7,763 bases of DNA from Salinirussus sp. GTDB taxonomy: Archaea > Halobacteriota > Halobacteria > Halobacteriales > Haloarculaceae. A program made the translations under genes and the position numbers. The stretch is from contig JAQCNN010000122.1 of the NCBI GenBank assembly GCA_028275005.1, positions 1 to 7,763 on the forward strand, read 5' to 3'. This document shows, piece after piece, positions 1 through 5,725 of this stretch (position 1 is its first letter; every line of letters begins with the position of its first letter). The notes beneath the pieces are model-generated. The model was given only the letters and a program-made list of their open reading frames with translations. It was not told where the DNA came from and did no database searches.

Positions 1-606
1 GTCGACCACTCCGCGCCGGCGGATGACACCACCAACATCGTTGCCATCGCCACGGCCGACGTGGACGGCGGCGAGGCCGTCCTCGTCGCTGACGGTGGGG
101 GGCGAGTCCGCCGTGGCGTCCACCGTGACGGGGACCTCGCGTGGGATGCGCCTGTGACGCCAGCGAGCGGGTCCAGCGTCGCCGGGCTGACACTCGGTGA
201 GGACGGCGTGGGCTACGTCTGTGACACCGCAGGCGCTCTCGTCAAAACAACCGACTGCGGACGGACGTTCACCGAGGTCGGGTTCGACGGCGTCGAGGGA
301 ACGCTCACCGACGTGGCAGCCACGGCGACGCCGACGGTCAGTAGCGACGATGGCGTTGCCGCCCGGTACGACACCGGGACCTGGACGCCGGAGCGCCTCG
401 GCGACGCCGCACTGACCGGACTGGCTGCCAGCGGGGACCGCTGGCTTGCCTGCGCCGCCGACGGTGCCGTGTTCGAGTGGACGGACGGGTCGGCCTGGGA
501 GCGGACCACGACACCGGCCGGCGGCCCGCTCTACGGCACCGGACTCGGGGCGGACCGTGCGGTCGCAGTTGGGGACGGGGGAACGGTCGTCGAACGGCGA
601 TGGTGA
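1..606 (+). CDS. Beta-propeller-like protein with Asp-box/YCF48-type repeats (5' end missing)
   Basis: The reading frame is open from the first base of the window to the TGA at 604-606, so 201 C-terminal residues are visible and the start lies upstream. The visible part is a series of short repeats of roughly 35-40 residues, each with a core like 'vadGGGRVrr', 'vcDtAGALVKT', 'aaDGAVFEWTDG' and 'vGDGGTVVER'. One repeat holds TTDCGRTF, which fits the Asp-box pattern (S/T-x-D-x-G-x-T-W/F) found in sialidase/BNR and YCF48-type propellers. This argues for about five blades of a beta-propeller, a fold that normally serves as a binding scaffold. No enzyme residues are evident. It ends in VVERRW with no membrane anchor, and any signal peptide would lie outside the window. 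The next gene is convergent. I am confident that it is coding and of the propeller class, but its partner or substrate cannot be told. Confidence 0.85.
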   Translation, partial: VDHSAPADDTTNIVAIATADVDGGEAVLVADGGGRVRRGVHRDGDLAWDAPVTPASGSSVAGLTLGEDGVGYVCDTAGALVKTTDCGRTFTEVGFDGVEGTLTDVAATATPTVSSDDGVAARYDTGTWTPERLGDAALTGLAASGDRWLACAADGAVFEWTDGSAWERTTTPAGGPLYGTGLGADRAVAVGDGGTVVERRW

Positions 607-617
607 TGAGCGCGGTC

Positions 618-636
618 CGGAATCGCACCGATTCCG
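618..636 (+). terminator. Candidate terminator hairpin after the propeller gene
   Basis: A perfect 8-base stem (CGGAATCG / CGATTCCG) closes a 3-base loop (CAC), 12 bases after the TGA at 606. No T-run follows, and archaeal termination usually relies on T-rich tracts, so the role is uncertain. The remainder of 607-826 lies between two convergent genes. I found no convincing gene in it, only GC-rich non-coding sequence. Confidence 0.35.
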
Positions 637-826
637 AGAGCAGTCCGGGGTCGGCCAGCGAGTTCGATACCGGGGGAGCGTCGCTGCGGGCGCGGCCCCT
701 CCGGCGGGAGGTCAACAGGAGCGGAACGAGTGCGGCTGCTCGAATCGGTGTCTGTCACGATGGATACACTGTACGCCCTGAGTGGCCGGGGCAACGTTCA
801 GACGCTACCGACGACACAACTGGGGT

Positions 827-2035
827 CTATGGCCGGGAGAGAAACAGGGTGAGGTGTCTGACGATAGTTCGATCCTCCAGTCCACCCGCCAGCGCGCCCG
901 AGAGGACGCCGACCGTACTGATGAACGCGCCGGTCCGAACGAGGTCACCGATACTCACCGCCGGCTCTTCCAGGCTCGGCCAGTTGGATATCAGGTTCGG
1001 TGGGAAGACCACCAGTTCGATGACCAGCATGATACCCCAGACGAGCGTGAACAGGCTGAGCATCGCCAGCACGAGGACGAAGAAGACCGTGACGTTGACC
1101 AGGGCTGTGTGCTCGGTGACGATCTCGTGTCGTTTTCGCGGGAAGGAGAGGTTCTGCGAGAACATGAGGTAGACGGCGGCGACGAGGACGCTCACTGCCG
1201 CAAACAACCCCGCAGTCACGTTCCCCATATGGAAGCCGACATCCCAGGACTCCGCGCTGAAGACGATAACGAGCGTCGGGGCCACCGCCGCCGTCGATAG
1301 CTTCGGCAGTGACAACGGAAGCAGTGGTGCCCGACTGTTGACGAGTGCCTGGACGATGGGTCCGGGGCTCTTCACGGCGCTCCTCATGTGGAATCCAAAG
1401 CGCTCTATTGACCCTCGCGGGCGGGCTTCGGCCGCCGGGGGTTCTCTGGCCATCCGACGGGGGGCCGTTTCGACATCTACGTCGAGCGGCAGGACGGCCG
1501 TCCGATCCGGAACGAACCTGAACCGTCCCATGACGCCCCCGTCGGTGTCGCGGTGACGAGCGCCCAGTACGTGCCCGAGAAGATGGACCAGTAGTGTCGC
1601 GGCGTTCCAGCGGACCGTCTCGTCATCAAGGGCGCGTTTCGGCTCGTCACGTGGGGCGCTCCGCAGGTTCTGCGTCGAGACAACCGCGACGTGGGAGAGC
1701 GGTGACGCCAGGCCGGGGACGAACCGCCTCCTGTTCGATACGAGGAGGACGTCTGTCACCACGACGACGATATCGTACGGTCCCTCGACCATCCAGTGGG
1801 TGGCGCGGTCGAGGAACTCCGACGGCCGCCGTGGGTCGTGGTCGGGCAGCGCCGCTGGTTCCTCGTGGAAGAACCGCCAGGTGACATCCGTCGAGGATGC
1901 CAGTTCGTCGACGGCGTCCTCGGCCGTGCGCGCGGCGAAGGACCGGAGCCGGCCGGGGTCGGTGCCGGGGGACGTGGCGACGAGAACCCCGACGTCGACC
2001 TGCAGGTCGACTGACCCCGCACGCTCCGCTGCCAC
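827..2035 (-). CDS. Membrane-anchored metzincin-like protein with degenerate zinc-protease motif
   Basis: This is a 402-residue protein. Residues 11-125 form a soluble alpha/beta region ('DLQVDVGVLVA', 'YDIVVVVTDVLLV', 'SHVAVVSTQNL') like the N-terminal half of archaemetzincin-type domains. Residues 151-161 read HLLGHVLGARH, which matches the metzincin signature HExxHxxGxxH at all three zinc-binding histidines and the glycine, but the catalytic Glu is Leu152 (codon CTT). GGVMGRF at 166-172 sits where the Met-turn (CVM in archaemetzincins) is expected. A basic linker follows (about 190-245), then hydrophobic segments at about 247-262, 271-292, 312-344 (long, possibly two) and 366-385. So a soluble zinc-binding domain appears tethered to the membrane. 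The GTG at 2035 is chosen because the next Met is residue 82 and no ATG, GTG or TTG lies between it and the upstream in-frame stop at 2090-2092. The gene is divergent from the gene at 2292. It may be a pseudoenzyme; that it descends from metzincins is strongly suggested but not proven. Confidence 0.82.
   Translation of the reverse strand: MAAERAGSVDLQVDVGVLVATSPGTDPGRLRSFAARTAEDAVDELASSTDVTWRFFHEEPAALPDHDPRRPSEFLDRATHWMVEGPYDIVVVVTDVLLVSNRRRFVPGLASPLSHVAVVSTQNLRSAPRDEPKRALDDETVRWNAATLLVHLLGHVLGARHRDTDGGVMGRFRFVPDRTAVLPLDVDVETAPRRMAREPPAAEARPRGSIERFGFHMRSAVKSPGPIVQALVNSRAPLLPLSLPKLSTAAVAPTLVIVFSAESWDVGFHMGNVTAGLFAAVSVLVAAVYLMFSQNLSFPRKRHEIVTEHTALVNVTVFFVLVLAMLSLFTLVWGIMLVIELVVFPPNLISNWPSLEEPAVSIGDLVRTGAFISTVGVLSGALAGGLEDRTIVRHLTLFLSRP
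1994..2011. repeat. 18-base perfect palindrome inside the start of the metzincin-like gene
   Basis: GTCGACCTGCAGGTCGAC is its own reverse complement over all 18 bases. It lies about 24 bases inside the minus-strand gene and encodes VDLQVD there. In the mRNA it could fold close to the start codon. The surrounding reading frame is intact, so nothing indicates an insertion. Confidence 0.6.
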
Positions 2036-2084
2036 CAGCGTCGGGCCGTCGTCTCGGTCAGCGCGGGGACGGTTTACAGGTGTG

Positions 2085-2111
2085 GTATGTTATTATTGAA
2101 CATACTAGTAT
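2085..2111. promoter_or_regulatory. AT-rich dyad cluster upstream of the metzincin-like gene (candidate operator/promoter)
   Basis: In an otherwise GC-rich region, GTATGTT at 2085-2091 and AACATAC at 2099-2105 form a perfect 7-base inverted repeat around a 7-base AT-rich spacer. The second arm overlaps a perfect 10-base palindrome, ATACTAGTAT, at 2102-2111. On the minus strand the spacer region reads TTCAATAATAAC, which could act as a TATA element for the gene starting at 2035, with a leader of some 35 bases. A closer alternative is CCTGTAAACC at 2071-2080. A dyad straddling a TATA box is the typical position for a repressor of an archaeal promoter. The dyads are seen directly; the regulatory role is inferred. 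Confidence 0.5.
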
Positions 2112-2191
2112 CCACTGGCGGAACGGGGGGCTGGGGGCAGTCCAGGGAGACGGATTCCCGGACCGGTCGGCCTTCGACACGACCTCATCGA

Positions 2192-2218
2192 AGCCGATGA
2201 AAGCCGAGTCGGAGCCGA
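2192..2218 (+). repeat. Three helically phased AGCCGA repeats
   Basis: AGCCGA occurs at 2192-2197, 2202-2207 and 2213-2218, with starts 10 and 11 bases apart, so all three lie on one face of the helix. They sit about 45-75 bases upstream of the TATA box of the gene at 2292, where an activator could bind. Just before them, CTTCGA (2172-2177) pairs with TCGAAG (2188-2193). The rest of 2036-2291 holds no convincing gene. Confidence 0.4.
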
Positions 2219-2261
2219 GGAGCTCGGGCTGTGTCGGATACTGGCCGGGGACAGCTTACCG

Positions 2262-2269
2262 TTTTTACA
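2262..2269 (+). promoter_or_regulatory. TATA box for the OB-fold/exonuclease-like gene
   Basis: TTTTTACA is the only AT-rich tract just upstream of the plus-strand gene. Its centre lies about 26 bases before the ATG at 2292, so the transcript would start at or next to the start codon. That fits a leaderless haloarchaeal mRNA and supports the ATG at 2292 over the one at 2307. Confidence 0.6.
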
Positions 2270-2291
2270 TGTACAGCCCCTACAGCTCTCG

Positions 2292-3374
2292 ATGGATGAG
2301 CGCAAGATGAGCGCGGCGAGAGAACTCACGGCCGAGCGTAGTTCGGCGGTACCACTCCGGGTCGACCACGTCACGGCGGGCTCAGCGGAACCCGCGTCTA
2401 CGGTACACTGCACCGATACCGAGGGGACGGAGCTACGGGTCGCGGTCCCGGAGCCGTCTGCCGTCGGCCCGCCGCTGGAGACGGGGCAGTGGTACCGGTT
2501 CGACGGGGTCGTCCGGGCGGAGTCACCCGGGGCGGAGCTTCTGTGCCCGCCCGGGGACAGTAGCGCCGAGCGCATCGACGCGCCGGAGAGGCGGCCCCAC
2601 CCGCCACTGACTGAGCTCGACGACCCGTGGCTGGTTCAACTGGGGGCGAGCGAGGAAGTCGTTGCTGTGACAGTCCAGCCCCGGCCGACGAACGGCGCCG
2701 GGAGTGTCCGTGCCGACGACCCGGAGACGTTCGAAATCGGGGCCGTCTGTTTCGCACATTGTGACGGGACAGGTGACACGGCGGTCTACCACCGCGAGGA
2801 ACCCGCCACGCGAGACGAACACCTCCTGCTCGAACACGTCGTCGAGGACCTCTCGGAGGCGGCGGGGGCAACACTCCTGACCCGTGGAAGCGACCACCGC
2901 CCGCTGGAACTGCTCTCTCAGCGCCTCGCGCTGGCAGGCGAAGGCGATGTCGTCGCGACCGGGGCAGAGCAGGTGTTAGAGGGGTGTTTCCACGCCGACC
3001 CGGAGCGTGTCGTCGGCAGGGCAGAGGCGAATACGCTTCTCGAAGTCGCCCAGCAACTGGGTATCGAGGCCGGTCCCGTGCGCCTCGGGGACTACGATAC
3101 CGGGCTTGACCCGGCAGACTGGCGGGCGAACTGGGCACTCGAGACGACGCCGCTGTCGGACGTCTCCGACCCACGGATGACCGACCAGGACTACTCGGTG
3201 CTCGTTGAGCGGTATCTGGGTGCCGGAGACGAGTCGGTGGACTCGGCACAACTCGCCCAGTGCCTGAAAGCCTACGCGAGCGCAGACCTCGACCTACTTC
3301 GTGGGCTCGTGACAGCGGGCGCGGTAGCCCAACTCGGCTGTCCGCGGCTCTCCGGTCGTGGCCGGTCGGGCTGA
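2292..3374 (+). CDS. OB-fold-like plus diverged PolB-type 3'-5' exonuclease-like protein
   Basis: This is a 360-residue acidic soluble protein with no signal peptide or membrane segment. Residues about 20-76 look like an OB fold of the nucleic-acid-binding kind: beta strands around 'VHCTDTEGTELRVAV', then 'LETGQWYRFDGVV'. Residues about 110-345 resemble the RNase H-like exonuclease domain related to family B DNA polymerases. Near the end, AYASADLDLLRGLV carries Y328-x3-D332, the spacing of exonuclease motif III (YxxxD). TRGSDHRPLELLSQRL (Asp201) resembles motif II. Motif I, normally D-x-E, would fall at VVAVTVQP (residues 123-130) and has no acidic residue, so catalytic activity is doubtful. 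A role in DNA or RNA metabolism is therefore an inference from distant fold resemblance. The start is set by a TATA box about 26 bases upstream. It is divergent from the metzincin-like gene and convergent with the reductase-like gene. Confidence 0.8.
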   Translation: MDERKMSAARELTAERSSAVPLRVDHVTAGSAEPASTVHCTDTEGTELRVAVPEPSAVGPPLETGQWYRFDGVVRAESPGAELLCPPGDSSAERIDAPERRPHPPLTELDDPWLVQLGASEEVVAVTVQPRPTNGAGSVRADDPETFEIGAVCFAHCDGTGDTAVYHREEPATRDEHLLLEHVVEDLSEAAGATLLTRGSDHRPLELLSQRLALAGEGDVVATGAEQVLEGCFHADPERVVGRAEANTLLEVAQQLGIEAGPVRLGDYDTGLDPADWRANWALETTPLSDVSDPRMTDQDYSVLVERYLGAGDESVDSAQLAQCLKAYASADLDLLRGLVTAGAVAQLGCPRLSGRGRSG

Positions 3375-3394
3375 ACAGCGACTGTGAGTGTCAC

Positions 3395-3439
3395 GACCGG
3401 TGTGGCACATCCGGTCCGTAGCCACCGCCACGGACCCGG
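3395..3439. terminator. Overlapping inverted repeats in the convergent gap (candidate bidirectional terminator)
   Basis: The 65-base gap between two convergent genes carries GACCGG (3395-3400) paired with CCGGTC (3411-3416). A competing stem also exists: CCGGTCCGT (3411-3419) with ACGGACCCGG (3430-3439), which pairs over nine bases with one bulged C around a 10-base loop. The arms share 3411-3416, so only one hairpin can form at a time. There is no T-run, so a terminator role is inferred only from position. Confidence 0.4.
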
Positions 3440-4711
3440 TCACACGTCCGGGTGTTCGGCTCGCTCACCGACAGTGACTGTGAACCCGACATCACGGAGC
3501 CGCTGGGCCAGTGGCGAACCGACCCCGGACGCGGGCGTCACGACACCGCCGGTCACCGGGGACTCGGCGTCGTCCTGACGGAGACTCATCGCGCTCTCGG
3601 CGAGCATCCGTGCGGTCGCGCCGTACCCCGGGTCAAGATCCGCGCCGAACTCGGCCTCGACGGTAAACGGACCGTCCGCACCCGTTCCACGCCCGAGCAC
3701 ACGCACGGTGAAGAAACCGTCCTCGATCTGCGCTCTCGTTGGCCCTTCCCCCGGGTCGGGGAACACGAACCGGCGGACCCCCGCACGGATTGGGTCGACA
3801 GCCATCGCGGCTCTGAACAGGCCAATCCCCCCGGCAATGGCGCCCGCCCCGGCCGCACCGCCCACCCCGGACCCGGTCGGGATGCGCTCCGTGCAACGAA
3901 ACTCCCGGCCCCAGGGGTACCCCAGGAGGGCGTTACTGCGCCGAACAACGCGTTCGTTCACCGGGGCCATCGGTGACGGTGCCGTCCAGGCCGACCGCAG
4001 TCGGTCCTTCTGTGGCCAGCGCTGTGCGCCCGGGTCGACGCCATCCCGCTCGCCCGGCGGTGCCAGCGAGTACGGGTTCTCGAGGGTCCGGCGGCTGACG
4101 GGGTCCTCCGAGGCGGCGTCGAACAGTTCGCCGAAGCTGGCGAGGGTTCCGCCGCTGACCCCACCACTCGCCTCCTCGAGATATATCCGGACCAGCTCAC
4201 AGTGGCTGTCGAACGCCTCGGCCGCGAACGACTGGACGAGCAGTGTCCCGATGTCCGCGGGCACAGCGTCAAAGCCACAGCTGTGGACGATACGCGTGTC
4301 GGCGCCGACCGCCGCGTCGTGAAACCGGTCGACCGTCTCCCGAACCCAGTTTATCTCGCCGGTCAGGTCACAGTACTCGGTCCCGGCCGCGATACAGGCC
4401 TCGACAAGCGGGGTTCCGTACGTCGTGTACGGGCCGACTGTCGTACAGACCACGTGTGTCCTGCGGGCCATCTCCCGGAGCGTTTCGGGTTCCGTCGCGT
4501 CCCCGAGTACGGTCGGGATACCGTCCCACCCCTCGGCCTTCGCACTGAGCTCCGACTCGAGTGCGTCGAGACGGGCCTCACTTCGGCCGCCAAGCGCCAG
4601 CGAGACGCCGTCGGGCGTGTACTGCTGTGTGAGGTACTCGGACACGAGCCGCCCGGCGAACCCGGTTGCACCCCAGACGACGACGTCGTACGGCCGGTCT
4701 GTGTCTGCCAT
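3440..4711 (-). CDS. Saccharopine dehydrogenase-like / trans-acting enoyl reductase-family protein
   Basis: This is a 423-residue cytosolic NAD(P)-dependent oxidoreductase-like protein of the family that includes mycobacterial trans-acting enoyl reductases and human SCCPDH. The N-terminus has a Rossmann nucleotide-binding loop, VVVWGATGFAG (GxTGFxG, residues 10-20), and a second strand ends in LALGGRSEARLD. Family blocks follow: 'TTVGPYTTYGTPLVEAC', 'GTEYCDLTGE' and 'SCGFDAVPADIGTLLV'. A Gly/Ala-rich segment 'GVGGAAGAGAIAGGIGLF' in the last third may contact a membrane or lipid, as in SCCPDH-type proteins. The substrate is unknown; true lysine-pathway saccharopine dehydrogenase is less likely because nothing nearby belongs to lysine metabolism. 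The ATG at 4711 is preferred over the in-frame GTG at 4723, because the TATA-like GATTTAC (4741-4747, minus) would place transcript start near 4718, after the GTG. Length fits the family (about 400-420). Confidence 0.9.
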   Translation of the reverse strand: MADTDRPYDVVVWGATGFAGRLVSEYLTQQYTPDGVSLALGGRSEARLDALESELSAKAEGWDGIPTVLGDATEPETLREMARRTHVVCTTVGPYTTYGTPLVEACIAAGTEYCDLTGEINWVRETVDRFHDAAVGADTRIVHSCGFDAVPADIGTLLVQSFAAEAFDSHCELVRIYLEEASGGVSGGTLASFGELFDAASEDPVSRRTLENPYSLAPPGERDGVDPGAQRWPQKDRLRSAWTAPSPMAPVNERVVRRSNALLGYPWGREFRCTERIPTGSGVGGAAGAGAIAGGIGLFRAAMAVDPIRAGVRRFVFPDPGEGPTRAQIEDGFFTVRVLGRGTGADGPFTVEAEFGADLDPGYGATARMLAESAMSLRQDDAESPVTGGVVTPASGVGSPLAQRLRDVGFTVTVGERAEHPDV

Positions 4712-4740
4712 GTCCTGTGTCACACTCGGGCATCGAGAGG

Positions 4741-4747
4741 GTAAATC
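4741..4747 (-). promoter_or_regulatory. TATA-like element for the reductase-like gene
   Basis: On the minus strand this reads GATTTAC. Its centre lies about 33 bases before the ATG at 4711, giving a predicted leader of about 7 bases, and only about 21 bases before the alternative GTG at 4723, which is too close. It therefore decides the start. Confidence 0.5.
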
Positions 4748-4878
4748 GCTCGGGTCTTGACGGACACAGACCGGCGACCGGCCTCGTTATCGGTAGCTCG
4801 TCGGCCCGTCGCCACGTCTGACCGCGGGGCCAACGCCTCGGCGCCGGGTCGAATCCGGGGGGTTTTGAGTAATCGACT

Positions 4879-4902
4879 CGTGTTAACACGCATGAAGCGT
4901 GT
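4879..4902. promoter_or_regulatory. CGTGTTAACACG palindrome with a third CGTGT half-site (candidate operator)
   Basis: CGTGTTAACACG (4879-4890) is a perfect 12-base palindrome. Its right arm also pairs with GCGTGT at 4897-4902 (ACACGC at 4886-4891 as partner), so three related half-sites lie in 24 bases. It sits in the 313-base gap (4712-5024), roughly 120 bases before the membrane-protein gene and 170 bases from the reductase-like gene. The role is inferred. Confidence 0.4.
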
Positions 4903-4977
4903 CCGCCGGTGCCAACTCACAGAGGGCAGTTACGACGGGGTGACACCTGATACTGCTGGCTGTAACTGTTTGAAGAC

Positions 4978-4995
4978 CGCGACCCCGGGGTCGCG
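4978..4995. promoter_or_regulatory. 18-base perfect palindrome abutting the promoter of the membrane-protein gene
   Basis: CGCGACCCCGGGGTCGCG is perfectly self-complementary over 18 bases. It ends where the TATA-like tract starts, so it covers the BRE position where TFB contacts DNA. A regulator bound here would be well placed to block or aid TFB. In RNA it could form a 7-base stem with a 4-base loop, but no T-run follows. Confidence 0.5.
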
Positions 4996-5002
4996 AAATT
5001 CG
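4995..5002 (+). promoter_or_regulatory. TATA-like element for the membrane-protein/UspA pair
   Basis: GAAATTCG is centred about 26 bases before the ATG at 5025, which predicts a leaderless transcript and supports that start over the in-frame ATG at 5040. Confidence 0.5.
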
Positions 5003-5024
5003 TTACAGACGTACAGCCGGCAGT

Positions 5025-5687
5025 ATGAGCGGGGCAGCAATGTCCGGTAAGGATGTCAACACGGTCGACCGCGCCCGCCGGTCGGGCGCCGCGCTCTCGC
5101 TGTATTTCAGACGGCTTCTGACCCCGCCGCTTCCGGGTGATGGGCTACTGCTGTTTGGCTTTCTCGAAGGGGTGCTCGGCTGGGGGCTATCCTGGCTGTT
5201 CAGTCAGAACCCCGGCCTGGCTCCGATCGGGCTGGTCCCCTCTATCGTCGTTCTGTGGGTCCTCCTGACCGCCGGGATCATCTTCGTCGGCGTGGTCTAC
5301 ACCGCACCGACCGTCCGACAGAACCGGGTCTGGATCGTATGGGGGGTGCTCAACCTGGCCGCGACCCTGGTCAACGTGGTCGCCCTCGCCGGTGCCCTCC
5401 CTTCGGGACTGGCGATATACGCGTACTGGCACCCGTGGCTGGCGGTGATGGGGGTCGGCTACCTCGTGACGGGGCTGTACAACTGGCAGAGCCCACAGAT
5501 CCGCCGACAGGAGCGCCTCGTCTACGCCGCCACCGGGCTGGTGACGCTGGTCGTGCTGGCCGCGAGCCTGGGCCCGCTGACAGGGTTCGTCACTGCCAAC
5601 ATCTTCCTGCTAGGCGGTGTCTTCCAGCTCGTCCCGATCGGCCACGACGTGCTCGCCGACGCAGTCCTCATTGCCCGCAAACAGTAA
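5025..5687 (+). CDS. Six-helix integral membrane protein of unknown function
   Basis: This is a 220-residue protein with a short charged N-terminal region (residues 1-38, 'DRARRS', 'FRRLL') followed by six likely membrane helices at about 40-60, 70-92, 102-124, 134-152, 165-183 and 186-204, ending in a short basic tail (ARKQ). Basic residues in the loops near 98-101 and 158-164 (IRRQER) should be cytoplasmic by the positive-inside rule. I see no transport, redox or catalytic motif and do not recognise the family; it resembles haloarchaeal hypothetical membrane proteins. The UspA gene follows 38 bases after its stop on the same strand, so the two are probably co-transcribed, and a sensor or channel partnered by UspA is conceivable. 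The start is supported by the TATA-like tract about 26 bases upstream. Confidence 0.88.
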   Translation: MSGAAMSGKDVNTVDRARRSGAALSLYFRRLLTPPLPGDGLLLFGFLEGVLGWGLSWLFSQNPGLAPIGLVPSIVVLWVLLTAGIIFVGVVYTAPTVRQNRVWIVWGVLNLAATLVNVVALAGALPSGLAIYAYWHPWLAVMGVGYLVTGLYNWQSPQIRRQERLVYAATGLVTLVVLAASLGPLTGFVTANIFLLGGVFQLVPIGHDVLADAVLIARKQ

Positions 5688-5725
5688 CGCCCCACGGAGT
5701 AACCGAAGACTGACACCACCCACTA

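Noticed and set aside
738..860. Short plus-strand frame near the end of the metzincin-like gene (MDTLYALSGRG...)
   Set aside because: Only about 30 codons, overlapping the opposite gene, with no promoter and no protein features.
477..1172. Long plus-strand frame of 231 codons over the gap and the metzincin-like gene
   Set aside because: It overlaps two better-supported genes, is rich in Arg/Ser/Pro as expected of shadow frames in GC-rich DNA, and shows no domain.
2398..3249. Minus-strand frame of 283 codons opposite the OB-fold gene
   Set aside because: Its composition is dominated by Arg, Pro and Ser with no motif; it is a shadow of the plus-strand gene.
4712..4723. Upstream GTG start at 4723 for the reductase-like protein (adds MTQD)
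   Set aside because: It is only about 21 bases from the TATA-like element, so it would probably lie before the transcript start; ATG 4711 fits better.
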